This document shows positions 1 through 12,109 of a DNA stretch of 64,000 nt, one piece after another. The notes under the pieces were generated by a model. It had not been told where the DNA came from. It saw only the letters and a list, made by a program, of their open reading frames with translations, and did not search any database. Position 1 is the stretch's first letter, and each line of letters begins with the position of its first letter. This DNA comes from Agarophyton chilense. Taxonomy: Eukaryota > Rhodophyta > Florideophyceae > Gracilariales > Gracilariaceae. Location of the stretch: assembly GCA_030374765.1 (NCBI GenBank), contig JARGXX010000022.1, positions 186,001 to 250,000 on the forward strand, given 5' to 3'. The translations under genes were made by a program, and so were the position numbers.

Positions 1-915
1 GAACAAACCTTCGTCACACAGTAGCGCAAATTCGTCTGGGCATATTGGACTAAATACCGTTGAGGCAACTCCAAGGACCAGAAATTGATCTTTCCAGTGA
101 AGCTTATTGTTTTCCAACGTCGCCACAGTGAGCCGATTGCGGGTAGTGGCCAATATTGTTGCTAGTCCAGGAGAGTCAGAAACAGAACTAGAGGCAATGT
201 CATGCAGTGGACTTTCATCAGTTAGGAGAAAGTCCGGAACTTGACTTGGAGATACAATATTTTTCAGAGTATGTTTCGGATTCTTTGCTTCGTTATTTTG
301 AATATCTAGTTCGGCTATGACTACAGACCTCAAAAAGCCAGTGGGAGAAAATGCAATGGTTTTTTTGTTTCCACCCACTTTAGTTGAAATCTGTGTTCCG
401 AAACCGACACAGTTTTCTTTACGAAATCTTGAATGATCTTGATGAGCGAAAGAGGAAGCGGTGGGCTGCACTGTTTTTCTCTCTGTTTTTCGTTCTTCAT
501 GTAAGGAGGGGAGCGAATAGCATGGTGGAGAAACAGTTTCGGATTTGGATTTTTCCCAGGCTTCGTTTTTAAATCTTTCCACTTCTTCAAAAGAATTTTT
601 AATTTGAAATTCATTTTTCTGCAAGTATACCAGATCAAATCGATTGCTTGGCTGAGAATCAAAAGTAGTTTTTGTGAAAAGGTTCCTCTTTGTAAGTACT
701 GAGCGATCATTGAGTTCAGGAGTTGGGACGGTGATAAACGAGCTAGTCGTTTGAAATGGCTGAGGTCCAAATAACACATCTGCTTGTATTTGTGACGGAA
801 AGAGGCGCGGTACTGAGTCATAGTGATGTCGATGAAGAGCAGAAAAGGACCCAGTACTGAAGCAGCTCTGCTTGTGCACAGGAAGAAATGGGTAAGGGAA
901 AATATGGGAATCCAT
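1..915 (-). CDS. N-terminal part of an unrecognised protein (gene runs off the left edge)
   Basis: An open frame of 305 codons without a stop runs from ATG at 913-915 on the minus strand to the window edge, so only the N-terminal part is visible. The frame is also open upstream to a TAG at 1051-1053, so an earlier start or an upstream exon is possible. The first ~190 residues are Ser/Thr/Gln/Lys rich and look disordered. From about residue 195 the sequence becomes beta-like (TIAFSPTGFLRSVVIAELDI; later FSPICPDEFALLCDEGLF), which recalls WD-type propeller proteins and loosely the RNA polymerase I factor family TAF1C/Rrn6. That resemblance is weak and by eye. A shorter overlapping frame at 330-821 on the same strand appears to be a shadow. 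No function is assigned. Confidence that this is a real gene is moderate, based on frame length beside stop-rich surroundings. Confidence 0.5.
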   Translation of the reverse strand, partial: MDSHIFPYPFLPVHKQSCFSTGSFSALHRHHYDSVPRLFPSQIQADVLFGPQPFQTTSSFITVPTPELNDRSVLTKRNLFTKTTFDSQPSNRFDLVYLQKNEFQIKNSFEEVERFKNEAWEKSKSETVSPPCYSLPSLHEERKTERKTVQPTASSFAHQDHSRFRKENCVGFGTQISTKVGGNKKTIAFSPTGFLRSVVIAELDIQNNEAKNPKHTLKNIVSPSQVPDFLLTDESPLHDIASSSVSDSPGLATILATTRNRLTVATLENNKLHWKDQFLVLGVASTVFSPICPDEFALLCDEGLF

Positions 916-1452
916 GGAGTTCAAACGCACGATATGCCTGAACGTTTTACTGAGCGTAGCCAATCGAACTGATAAATGATTTTGCTGGGTGGGTTCAAGC
1001 ACAGTGGAACAAGCCTTTGGAAAAGTCCTTTTTCCGAAGCCTTCGCGTGGCTATTGCAAAACCATCACATTTCAGAAAAAGAAGCTTCAACTAAACTCAC
1101 CTAAGCTGTCTATGATATCTGATAGGCACACGTATCACGCGTTTTGATAGAGTATCGTGTCAACTCATACTAGAAGGTCCGGCCCTGAGTGGGGTTTGCT
1201 ACCCCGCTGCGGGACGTCATTCAATGCATCCATTTTTCGACCCAAGCGGTGCATTTGGGAGCATTGGTTATCACCCCGATTGGGAAAAAATGTATCACCA
1301 AGCTACAATCCGTCTTAATACTACAAAGACACACCTCTGAGGATGCTATTAATTATTAATTAATTAGCCAAGGATATCAGCCACTAGAGATCTGTGTTGA
1401 AGAATGACTAGAAGAAAAAACACTCCAGTAAACCGCAGAGAACTGAACATGA
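916..1452. other. Intergenic, nothing recognised
   Basis: This stretch lies between the left-edge gene and the first DIRS-like element. It may hold the promoter, or a short upstream exon, of the minus-strand gene. I see no repeat or RNA gene here. Confidence 0.4.
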
Positions 1453-2242
1453 TGTTTTAATCCAGAGCCTGCGTAGGGATTATTATTTCCGGAGACGACG
1501 AAAAATTGACGCCTCTGCGTTTGGTCGACTAAAGCTTTACTCAACGTCCTTGTGGTGTCGACTGGGCAGCGTAAGCTGGCTAACAGAGTAAGTCAGAGAG
1601 GAATCCCTGTTGGAGAGGGAAGTGATCACGCCTCCGTAGGCCAGTGATCTCTATTATGTTGGTATATTTTCAGGATTTTTAGGAATTGTTTCAATTTTCC
1701 GAAATAATTGAAGGATCGGTATTTCAAGGTCGGGCGTTGCAGTTTGCGGGTGAAAAGTAATCTTTTAAGGCTTGGCTCGACGAAATGCAGAGCTTATGGG
1801 AGATCTCGTATGGGTTGTTGTCCATTGGGCTTTACTGGCGTTGCTTGTGTTAGAGTCTGGAAACCGGATCATGTAAGGTCTTTCCTTAATTGGGTTATCA
1901 GAGATTTTTCTCCGTGCGCAAGTTTATCATCAGTGCGACCCGGGAAATCGCGTGAAAGCCGTATTTGGCTGGGGGTTCTGCGTGTTGCTTTAAATCAAGT
2001 CTCGTAAGGTTTTTTTTTGAAATGGCATATTGTAATCAACGGCTTTTTATGATGTTGGTTTTTGATTTTTTAAGTATTTTCTGAACGAGTGTTGTTCAAA
2101 TATCTGTAGCAAGCGCCCTGCGTATTGACCTAGGGTAGGGGTGTTTACAGCACCAAGGTCTGTCCAGTAGTAATTGTGGGTAGTGTTGTCGAGGCATGAA
2201 TCTCAAGAACCTGGCGGATACGAGGCCCGGACCTAATTCCAC

Positions 2243-3532
2243 TTGTATGGAGGTCGGGCGGCGGCTGGACCTATTGAGGTCACGCGCCCAGCCGGGAGCA
2301 GCCCTCCTAAACGCGCACGCCTCTACTACGGGTTAAAGTACTCCCGAGAACGGAATGGGTTGACCGTTTTCAGAGGTGATGGACCTGCAACAAATAAATT
2401 ATCAAACTGCAGGGCTCTCGGGCAGGAAATCGTGGGAATGGGGACGGTTGCTTTGGGCGTCTTTAGAGAAGCTTTTCGCGGTAATCTTTTAGGTTACCTT
2501 TGAGAAAAATCGAAGAGTAAAAATGCTGTCCTTCGTGTAATCAGGAATGAGGTATCGGGGATCCCTAAAGAGGGTGAAGTTGATACCGTATTCTTGTGCA
2601 TTGAAGATAAAATATACCCACTAAGTGTCGAAGGAAGTGCGCCGAAGGCGGGGCTTTCTAGGGAGGTAGCGAGTCTCGAGTTGTAACTGGCTCGGATCAG
2701 GAAACCCCGAGAGCGTTCAAAACGCACACTAGCGGGCAAAGAGGGTGACTCCACAAGTGCATACGAGTCCGAGACCGCTTCAGATTCGGACTCAGAGGAA
2801 GAAGCTGCTGCCGGCCTCAGTGAAATGCAAAGAATTCGCTTTTTCGTGGAGGGGCTGGAGAAGGTGCAAAAGCGCATGACAAAAGACATAAATGAATTAA
2901 AGGAGTCGCAGAAGAGTTCAAATAAGAAATCAAAGGGGGAGGTTTTTCTTGCCAACATCAGAGAGGCGATAGAAGTGGTAGCTGTTGATTCCGACAATGA
3001 CTCTGGCTCAGAGTCCGACAATGGAGATGAGAGAATTGCGAGCCTCGCGAGGAAGACTTTGAATTTTAAGCGGCAGAAGGCTAACAAGAAGTTCTCGGTT
3101 GCTTTCGCTAGCAAACCGTTTCCTTAACAATATGTTTCGGTTGACAGTCTTGAAGGTGAAGATATTCTCCGCAAAGCCCTGACGAATAATCTGACAGTCT
3201 CTGCGTCGGTTGAAGCTCGTCATTTGACGGGCATTCGGAACCGCCGGGAAGCTGCAACGTTAGCTCGGGTTATTGACTGCCTTATCAGCTCGCTGGGCAT
3301 AATAAGAGCCAAAAACGAGTTGGCAGTGGAGTTAACAATTCGTAGCTGGCCGGCAGTGAGAATGGGTGAGAAAACCGGAAACTGGGAAGCGGCAAGAGAA
3401 CTCGAAGAAGAACAGGACGATTTGATAAGTGAGGCAATGAAGCGTAAGCTTCACAAGTCGGCGAAACTTCGGAAAGAGGTTAAGGAGGACAAGTCAGCCT
3501 TGGCTGATCAAGGTGACGGGAACAAAGCATAG
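2243..3532 (+). pseudogene. gag-like pseudogene of DIRS-like copy 1
   Basis: One reading frame can be followed throughout and matches the gag frame of copy 2 residue by residue. It is broken by a TGA at 2501-2503, a TAA near 2683 and a TAA at 3125-3127. The predicted protein is charged, with an acidic Ser/Asp/Glu stretch, a Lys/Glu-rich helical segment (MQRIRFFVEGLEKVQKRM) and a conserved C-terminal block (RREAATLARVIDCLISSLGI). Such proteins are the structural gag of tyrosine-recombinase retroelements. The start is uncertain: the frame begins at a TTG and no ATG is conserved there. Confidence 0.6.
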
Positions 3533-3540
3533 AAAACAAT

Positions 3541-4150
3541 GATAACAGCAACTGCAATTTTGAATTCGATTGGCATGCGGGATGCATTTCCTACCGCAGG
3601 GGCGTCCGATGAATAGGACGGTCATATAAATAAAACAAGCCCACGACAACGACAAAAATGGGGAACAAAAGAAGAGGATTCCAAAGCATACCTGAGGGAC
3701 TTCGAAGTGTGCTCATTTGCTTACATGCCGAGCATATTGACCCCTCTCTATTAGTACAAGAGAGAAACGCTGTCCGAATGGCTTGGCGAGCAGTTTTTTG
3801 CAAGGCATCGGGAAGGATTTGTTTCGCCGGAATTAATTCCGTTGCGGAAGGGTCCGTAGGAGAGGTTAATTCTACGTTAGAATACAGTGACCCCATTAAT
3901 GGGTCGTTCTGAATCCGGATCTAGTATTATTGCCAGAAATTGTTCTAACAGCCTCAACGGGTATATCTCATTATTATCAAAGAATACCCAAGTAAAGTAT
4001 GTAACAAATAATTAAGCGAAGTTAAGGTTGAGAGAACTAAGAAGCCTTTCTTCTGGAGGGAAGGCGGGAGGATATCGGGAACTTACAGGGAGTTGCGCTG
4101 AGGCGGGCTCGGAGACCGCGAAAAAGATCGACTAGCCGATCAGGAAACAG
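3541..4150 (+). pseudogene. Truncated pol start of DIRS-like copy 1
   Basis: The sequence parallels the region upstream of the reverse transcriptase in copy 2 (for example the segment encoding EGLRSVLICLHAEHIDPSLL). It is then lost before any catalytic RT motif. Frame breaks are present. It is a relic with no expected activity. Confidence 0.5.
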
Positions 4151-5134
4151 AATGCCGAATACGACGGTAAATCGATTTAAGGGATATAATCGACAACATG
4201 AACTCTATCAGCCCATAAAAAAACATCCCCGTCCAAACGCTAGGGATTCAGAGCAATTACAGCAGGAAACTCACATCCTTCACCGTATCGCTGCAAGATA
4301 GGGCTGGGGGTTTGGGATGATCATGTGGGATCTTAAACCGAAAATCGTGTAAGTCAGCTCGTCAGATTTCTGTAACAGACTCACATAATTCTGACACTCG
4401 GAATCAGTTTTCTGAAAAAATCGTAAGAACAGAAAACTCGTTCCTGAATTATCAATTTAGAGCTTGGAACCTATATCACAAATTGCATGTGTAGTTGGGA
4501 AACTAGTCGTGGGCCTGGTTGTTGGAGATTGAATGGGTTCTTGGTCTAGGCTTGGTTTTTGGGGAGTGGGGGTGAGCTGGCTGGAACTTAATTAATTTCT
4601 TGTTAAGTCGCATGGATGCCATCGCGTGGTAGTTTAGAAACACTATAGCTTCGTATTAAAAATTGAAATAATGTTGTCAAATTTTATTTTTTACATTGCC
4701 AATTAATACTTACTTAGAATGCGAAGCGATATAGTAAGAGCGTAGCGAGCTGTCACTGTAGTCAATGAGAAGAAATGAGAAATATACACTTATGTAGATT
4801 TGGAAGTGGGGTGGGTGGGAAGAGAAATAGTTATGCCGAAGGCATGGGTGAGGGCGTGCGTGTCGTGCGTTATCGCCGATGTGGGTATGCCGGTACATCC
4901 GTGAGCACGGCCTGATGGGTAAAGGATAGTCTACAGCATGCGACTCACTCACCGGTAGTCTTTACACGTATACACCATTCTACCTAAAACAAAGACCAAA
5001 GAAGAACGGAGATGCACATCACAAAGTCGGTCGTAGACGCGCAGGTTTAACGCTATCCGAAACAGCGGAATTTGGGTACTCAAGGAGCAGAGCACGGCGA
5101 ACTGATTTCTACTGGCGCTTGCGTAGCCCACCGG
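4151..5134. other. No recognisable gene
   Basis: Only short frames without recognisable motifs are present. There is no clear repeat match inside the window. Confidence 0.4.
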
Positions 5135-5482
5135 TTACTCTTGTAAAGGGGCAGAAATGTCAGTCGTAATCATACCGCGAACTGTATCTGCTCGACATTG
5201 GAACACGATTGCGAAGACGGTAGAGGAGAAATATCCAGTTCCGCTAATAGCATCATATGCCTTTTCCACTGCAGAAAACCGGCCTATAACGGAAGCATCA
5301 CAGTCAAGGGGAAGCGAACATGCCATGTTGTGATTTTTGTGATGTCGGAAGATTGCAAAAACCGATGCTCGGTCAATTGGCGTTTTTGTAGAAATAGGTA
5401 GAAACTGAAGCTGATGGTAGGGACTCTTGCCCGAAATGTATCGCGGAAATGAAACAAAGATTATGCTCTCTTCTATGGACAA
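5135..5482 (-). CDS. Unassigned small ORF, 115 codons
   Basis: A 115-residue frame without recognised motifs and of ordinary composition, with no membrane segment or repeat. It has no partner gene and no copy elsewhere in the window, so it may be chance. Confidence 0.15.
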   Translation of the reverse strand: MSIEESIIFVSFPRYISGKSPYHQLQFLPISTKTPIDRASVFAIFRHHKNHNMACSLPLDCDASVIGRFSAVEKAYDAISGTGYFSSTVFAIVFQCRADTVRGMITTDISAPLQE

Positions 5483-7631
5483 AAAGCCCAGATAGGCGCG
5501 AACATCTCATTCATAAGTGGGCTGCAGATCCCAACCGTCCCCATCACAGGAGGCAGCCATTAGAGCAGCTGACAAGAGGGATTGCACCTGGTACTGGTCG
5601 TTCGATCATGTTTGGTCGTGAGCCTTGCCGCTTCTTTTGCTCCTTCCGCGGGTGTGTCTTACCCACCTCTTGCTGGCACACACGGAGAAGCAATTAGAGG
5701 TCCACCGGATGTTGCATAGATGTCCAAATGACAAACATGTGATATTTCGGACGTTCCACAGATGTCTATTTGATGTTCAAAATATTTTAATTCAGAATAT
5801 GGTTAGACACACGGATGTCTTTGTGATAGTGCATCGGATAATTTGATGCACACTTGATTTTCTTTCTGTATTTTTTGTACAGCTTGGTTTCCTGGTTGTG
5901 ACCTTATTGCTATACAGTACCTTTCAAACCGGAAAATTTTCACCATCGCCTTAATTTTCGGCGTTTGTCTTTCACCTGATCCCCAATAAATCAATTCTGA
6001 TAGGTGTGACAGTCGTAAGTTCCGCTTTCTTGCGGTCACCCTTCGTACGGATTTGGAAGGCCTTGTCTATCATTTTTCCTTTCCTGTGTAGATTGCACCT
6101 TGTGTGAGCTGCCCGTCAAAGCTGCTTGCACAAAAGCACCCATATATATCGCAAACCGCGATTCTAAAAACCAGGACGGCTGTCAACCCGCTCTGCCTCG
6201 CAGCCAGAACACTGACCCTCCGCAGCTGCGCCTAAACCCACTGCTGCACCGCCATGAAGCAATGACGCCGACTTGCCACACCACCTTCGTGCCCCAACGC
6301 CAACACGCCACACTGACGACTAAACGAACCACCGTCAAGCCCAAATGCCCAACTCCCGCATCTCTAACACGCCACCACTTCTCACCACCACACAGCCATT
6401 CCGCTTTCAAAACGCAACTCTGATCCTCCGCAATAGCGTACTGTCTTCAACCACACCGCCGACACACTGCACTGTTTATCGGCACTACTATCGACACACC
6501 GAAAGGCCGGAAAGTCGCATCGTTTCACTGTCCTTGGGCTCGAACACCAACGTGCATCGACACCGCAATGCAGTCGACCCAGGACATTGACACTCCACCG
6601 GGCTAAAATGGGGCACAGAACCACCAACGTATAGCCGTACCTTCTAATACTGTCAAGTCTCGATAATGACACGCTGCACCCTACCAGTAAGGCTGCAACG
6701 CCTAAATCGCAACCTCCAAACAATGAAGAGTTTTTCAAAGTCCGCATCTCTAAACCCAGTTTCTATTCCCTCCAAGTGGAAGCTACAAAGTGCCAAAGAT
6801 CCATAAACACTGAACAGAAGACTGTCGTATACTTGCATAGGTAGGCCCCTTGAGGAGTGGAACATATAAATTTCGCGGGTTTAGCTTTGTCATATCGTCG
6901 CTAAGGCTCTGCCGCACCCCATCGCTGCAGCAATAATATACTGCAAGGCTACTACATTCTATCCCGAAATCAAATCAACATGCCTTGGAGATGCAGGTAT
7001 GCCATAATTCTGCATGACGCATAATGTGACGCAGTTTTTCATGATGATTTACGCAGACAGGACCAATGCATATATGATAATTATAGTGTAAATAACGACA
7101 ACAATGGATGAATAGTCAGGGTCTAGATACGAATCATTTCATAACGTTCTGTGGGACACTTACCGGAAAATCGAAATGCATGTAGGCGTATAGGTATCTC
7201 TGAAAACGAACTACATCTATTGTTACACATATCCAACGTGGTGTATGAAGCAGTTATAGAAACTATTCGTGAGCCTACTTCTGCCATGAATCTAACGCCT
7301 TCCCCTTGATTTCCCAATGGCTCCTATCCCCCTCGGGTGCGCCATACTATGGCGAATTCGATTTGAACTCACCCGCGAGAAGCTATGTCGTCTATCGCGA
7401 AGGGCATGGGATACAGTTTTCTAGGAGGGTGTTGGGACGCTGTAAGGGACTATCCGTCACTACGTTACGTTCGACAGGGCGGAAGCGGGTCGCTGTGCGT
7501 TGGATAGTAGCTGGGGCTGGAGGACTCTCATCCTCATCTGCATGCAGTGTATCTTCTTCCAAGGTTGAAGAAATTGCAATTTGAAAACGGTCATTTTCGT
7601 CTATAGTGCATGGGAAAACGTCTTGCGTTTG
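5483..7631. other. No recognisable gene
   Basis: Small overlapping frames on both strands and a C-rich patch around 6180-6420 are present. None carries a motif I can name. Confidence 0.4.
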
Positions 7632-8388
7632 CTACACCGTACCAGTGCGAGTTCGGAAGTACCGACTTCCTTCTTGTGATGCTAATTGCTGATCTAAACG
7701 ATCATTCCTGCCATCACTTTCAGACTGGTGTGGTGTTTCTGGGACGAATCGGGGAACAACACGCTGAGGTTGGCGCCAAGTATCGGCGGAACCACCATAT
7801 TTATTACCAGTTGCGTAGTGAAGCATCTGCATCATCACCGTGAGTTTAGTTCGCATTTTGGTGGTTACATCCTAGCACGGAAAGAGGGGAAACGTTCGGG
7901 AACAGCTGGCGGGCAGGTTTAGGCCCTGAAGGTATCGTGGCATTTCTCCTACTTCTTGGACCAGTGTACTTACTGTCGCGTTTAAATGCTTCTTTTATAA
8001 TTATATTCGCAGCCCACTGGCCCTCTGCTTTGCGAAGGACCCTGTTGTGCTTTTCTATCTTCGTGCGCAGCCCACCAAAAAGGGTAGGGTGTGTATGCTG
8101 TAAACGGCAATACGTAATTGCACCGTTCTCAGCCCCTTTTCCAATGTCGTACACATGCTCTCGTATGCTGCGCAATGCAGACCGGATGAATTCCTCGCTG
8201 AGCGGACCTTGGTGATCACACACTGTACCATCCATAGCAGCCACCTTGCGGTTGAAGATCTCTCTCATTTTCTTCTGGGACTCCTGACCTTGGACTCCAG
8301 TCTTACCTGGACGGCGCGACTCGAGTCTAGTAAAGATCGGAATGCAACGCTCTGGAAATGAATCGTTCTCAGCGGCGGTGCTTTGCAT
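7632..8388 (-). CDS. Unassigned ORF, possibly a broken transposon protein
   Basis: A 180-residue frame (7846-8388) is followed, with a frame change near 7850, by a second open stretch to 7632. The first part is basic and helical (EEFIRSALRSIREHVYDIGK; GQWAANIIIKEAFKRDSKYT) and the second is polar and Gln/Arg rich. Position directly upstream of the Tnp2-like remnant, on the opposite strand, suggests mobile-element origin, but I recognise no family. Confidence 0.25.
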
Positions 8389-8860
8389 TTGATCAATGGT
8401 TGCATATGGTTACGGCATTGCTGCTTGATGTACACGAAATAGCAATATGGAATATAGGAAAGCCAAGAAAGAAAACTGATGTCGTTAGCGGCCAACATGG
8501 AAGAAAGAAAGAGACTTGGGATGGAATGGGATGCAGTGGAGGGGAGCATAAGAGACGGAGTTTGCATCGCTGTTTTGTACGAAGAGTGATGCACTACAGT
8601 TTCCTTTCGTGACGGCGGGAAATGAAAATCCAATGAATGTCGTTCAGATCCGAAACGAACGAACTTCCACCGGTGTACTAAGAGCCAACAAACGCCTGTT
8701 GACGAGATCATAACAAGTTCAATTTGCACAGTTTATGGAGGATTGGGAAGAGGACGTAGGAGAGCACCGCTAGTTTATTGATACACACAGAGCAACCCTC
8801 CAAGAGATTGATAGAATAGTTTTCTAAGAACAAGAAGCTCTAGCAGCTCATTCAAAGCGA

Positions 8861-11308
8861 GTGTCTCTCCATACTTATGACGTTCTAGAACGAATTAAAC
8901 GCACCGTACACTATGATGTAACGAATGCATTTTCAAAAAATTGCAGAACCCGACCGTTTTCTGCTAAACTTGATGTGAGGAAGAACTTGTTAGAGATGCA
9001 CAACCTGGATGAATATAAAAAGAACGTCGAGATAAGGCGGATTGGAGAGGTTCTACACATTATGGAAACTGGTGATTTATCCCAATACCAGGCAGCAGCT
9101 ACACTTTAAACTGATTTTATTCGGTATAAACTCAGCTCTGATGTACTTGTCCGGTATGCAGTACGCAGATCTGGTGTAAGAAAGCAGTTTGGCTTGATTC
9201 GCTCTGCGGGACACGCTCTGCTATACGGAGTCCAACAGAATGGGATGTGTCCTTCGCAGTCATGAGACCCGACGGTGTCTGAAAGTCACAAGTACTGTTA
9301 TAAGACTTTTTCCGAGCAGGTATCCGCGCTTTTAAGAGAGAAGATCTCGTTTGAATACTTGATGAATGGATGTGAGGAAGCATAGGAAGCCATGACCGGG
9401 AGAGATGAAGCCAATGCATCATTTCATGACTACTACTGTGGTGATTACTTCAAAGATAAGTTTGGGGGCTTTATGTGAACTTGGAAAGCAAACGAAGAAG
9501 TACATGTCTTCTTCACGTTCTCATCGGACGGGTTCGAATTATTTCGAGATCGCTGACTAAGCATGTCGACATAGCTGCTCGTTTTTGTCGTGCTTAGTCT
9601 AGATCCAATGATAATATTTCAGGCCTCCAGTAGTATCTTGGCAGGTTTCGTGCCTGGTTCTCATGATAAAGATGAATTTGACAGATTTCTGTCACCTATT
9701 GTAGATGAACTCAAAGAGTTTGAGTCTGGAGTGAACTCTTTTTGCGCGTACGGAAGATCTAGGACAGTACACAGACATTTGATGTTTCTAACAGCTGAGT
9801 GGCCTGCTGCTGGTAAGCTGATTGGTATGAAGGGGCACAACGCAGTGCATCCCTGTCGGAGGTGTATGAAGCGAGGAAAGAGATAAGTTGCAGCTGGAAA
9901 CAGGTCGTGGATGCTTTCAGAAGATGGATACTATCTTCGTGAACAGTATAGTTCAGGATGGCTTTACAGAGAACGAACCATTTGGATTGACAGAGAATGT
10001 CCTGCACTTTGAACAGCAGCAGATATAAAAAGTATGTGGAGGACACTTGAGAGCGCAGAAAAAAGTTTTGGGACGTTTGTGAAGGCAACCGGAGTTCATC
10101 GAAAGCCTCTGCTGTCTACCTTGTTTGTTGACATCGTAAAATGCTCTCCATATAGGCCTATGAATCTTTGGCAATTGGGCTGGGTCAAACATTTGATATC
10201 TTCGTGTATCGGCTGACACAAGAAATCTATGTCATCTCAGTACCCGTTTCTGCTGCAGCCTTCTGTTCTGGGTCAAATGAACGAAGTTCTAGCATATGGA
10301 GCAGCGGGATTTCCAGCTCACTGGGGACGACCGCCCCAGTCATTTTGCTTTATCGGAGGGTACAAGGCAGAGGATTACCTAAACCTCTCATTGTACTACG
10401 CACCGGTTCTCTTCGGTAACTTTTGAGAGGATAGAAGATTAGTTCAACTATGGGCTGCTACGTCCACCGTAATCGACATATTGATGGATACCTCTCTCAC
10501 GACTGCAGATATCGTCCACCTTCGTCAAGCACTTCAGGTCGCACACACATTGTTTGTAAGGGTTTACTATAGCACGCCAGCGCATGTATTTTGTCTTACG
10601 CCTATTACTCACGCTGTCCTGCATATACCTCAAATGCTTCATGACTGCGGGTCGTTGAGGAGTGTATCATAATTCATGGTTGAAAAGACTTCCAAGGAAG
10701 CTGGGCGAGATAGCAAAGTCTCGTCACCGTCCGGAATCTAATCTGTACCACAACACTCACAGGCTATTCTCACTGTGCATGTCGGAAGGTAGCGTCGTGG
10801 GGTCATTAACCGAACCTCATCTGGAAATAAATTTCAAGGAAGCAGCATACGAAGTTAAAAATCATGCGGTAAACAGAGGTTCAAGTGTGGCATCGGAGGT
10901 TCAAAGCGCGTCTGAAGATGCAAACAGTACTACGGAGGGAGCTTGTGAATGGCTAAATTCGGGAATGAGGTTTTGCTTTTCAGGAACAACATGTCATCAA
11001 AATGGGGTGGCGCTGCAGGCTGCAGTTTCGGATTATGTTTGAAAAGAGCTCTCTCACGACTGCTATGATGTTTGTCTGAAAACTTTAAAAGCATATGGAA
11101 AAGTATCAATATCTCAGGAGGATAGCTCTCTAATAGTTTAAACACGAGTAGAGTTTGAACGGCGAAGACGAAATAAAACGTTTCCGAGCATGATGGTGTT
11201 GTTGGATAGCGTCGAAGTTTGAAGCAATCCCCAGACGTGATCCATTTGAGACAAAAGAAGGCTTGGATGAAGGGTACTACAGCTATGTTGAGAGCATAAT
11301 TGAAGCGA
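8861..11308 (+). pseudogene. Tnp2-like (CACTA-type) transposase pseudogene, copy 1
   Basis: Broken frames together spell a Tnp2-family transposase. In order they contain an upstream helical segment (8861-9109); a CGDYF...FSSDGFELFRDR block (around 9430-9560); the FVPGSHDKDEFDRFLSPIVD block (from 9640); a Cys-pair segment CRRCMKRGKR (near 9860); GFPAHWGRPPQSF (near 10310); and a C-terminal region with RHRPESNLYHNTHRLF (near 10720). The same blocks occur in the same order in copy 2 at 17382-19440. Plant-type Tnp2 proteins cut and paste CACTA elements. Many frameshifts and stops mean no active enzyme. Terminal CACTA repeats were not found. Confidence 0.6.
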
Positions 11309-12088
11309 CTATTGAGTATCGCACTCAAGCAGAGGTGAACAGCCGAAAGTGTGAGTATGGCCTCGTCTTAGTCCGGTGGCAGTATTGGCTTCAAAATAAC
11401 ACCGCACGGGTTTATCTCGGAAGTTGCTGATTGTGACCAAGAAGGACTTCTTGGGGTGGATCTCCATTACTCCATTGGCTATCAAGGTAAGGTGCTTCAG
11501 AACCGTTTTCGGGTGGTTTTCAATCGTTACGACACCTGAGGACTGGGAATGGACCGATGCAGTGATTTGGGTCATCGGCTGTATCGTTATGGCCTTTGAC
11601 AGGCGAATCATATTGGACTTCGTGTTTTCGGAGACGACCGCCCGTTTGTGGTTAGCTTCTGGCCCTGGTGTTGAACCAGTTAGGGAGATGGAAGGTGCGC
11701 TGTAAAACGCGACTTTCCTAAGGCCTGGATAAATGGCCTTAATGTATCGGTTGATAAAGGAGGTCCCTAGGATTCCTTCAGCGCCTAAGTTAGGACATAA
11801 GAGGAACCACGTGCGGACTTTGAATACTCCTGCCTGGAAGTAAACTGGTACTATCCCATTAATTTCCATTGGTCTACGAGACGCATCGGTAATCCTCGGG
11901 GTCTTTTTTGACTGAACGAAATCTTGCCAACCCAGTGGGAGCAGCTTAGGATGGACCAAGTTGGGATTAGCGCCTGTGTTCCATACAGCTGTGGTCACCC
12001 GAGATTTGTTGGAACGAAGTCCTACGGTTAGTCGATCTTTACAGTTCTCCTTCATGAGGATACCGACGGGGTCGTTACTGTGTTTCAA
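11309..12088 (-). pseudogene. Gypsy-like retroviral-type aspartic protease remnant
   Basis: A 259-residue frame contains a retropepsin-like domain. The active-site loop reads VWNTGANPNLV (plus-strand position about 11975) and the second conserved block reads ILGTSFINRYIKAIYP. In active enzymes the loop is DTG, so the catalytic Asp is Asn here. The downstream reverse transcriptase expected in a Ty3/Gypsy-type polyprotein is missing: the element stops where the Tnp2 copy begins. It is read as the 3' part of the gag-protease remnant that extends rightward to about 14400. Confidence 0.6.
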
Positions 12089-12109
12089 TTGTGGTTCCTC
12101 CTGAGTGGT

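Larger units (their letters stand above)
1453..4150 (+). mobile_element. DIRS-like retroelement, copy 1 (5' part, decayed)
   Basis: The left end TGTTTTAATCCAGAGCCTGC is shared exactly with copy 2 at 19441. The two copies stay alignable through the ~800-bp leader, gag and the first part of pol. Similarity fades near 4090-4150, and the RT core, RNase H and tyrosine recombinase present in copy 2 are absent here. The shared end in two unrelated contexts is the evidence that it is the true element terminus. Several stops show it is dead. Confidence 0.7.

Noticed and set aside
1051-1110. Short intron upstream of the left-edge gene (GTGAGT...AATAG)
   Set aside because: Using it in phase would place a TAG at the end of the upstream exon; no coding signal lies beyond.
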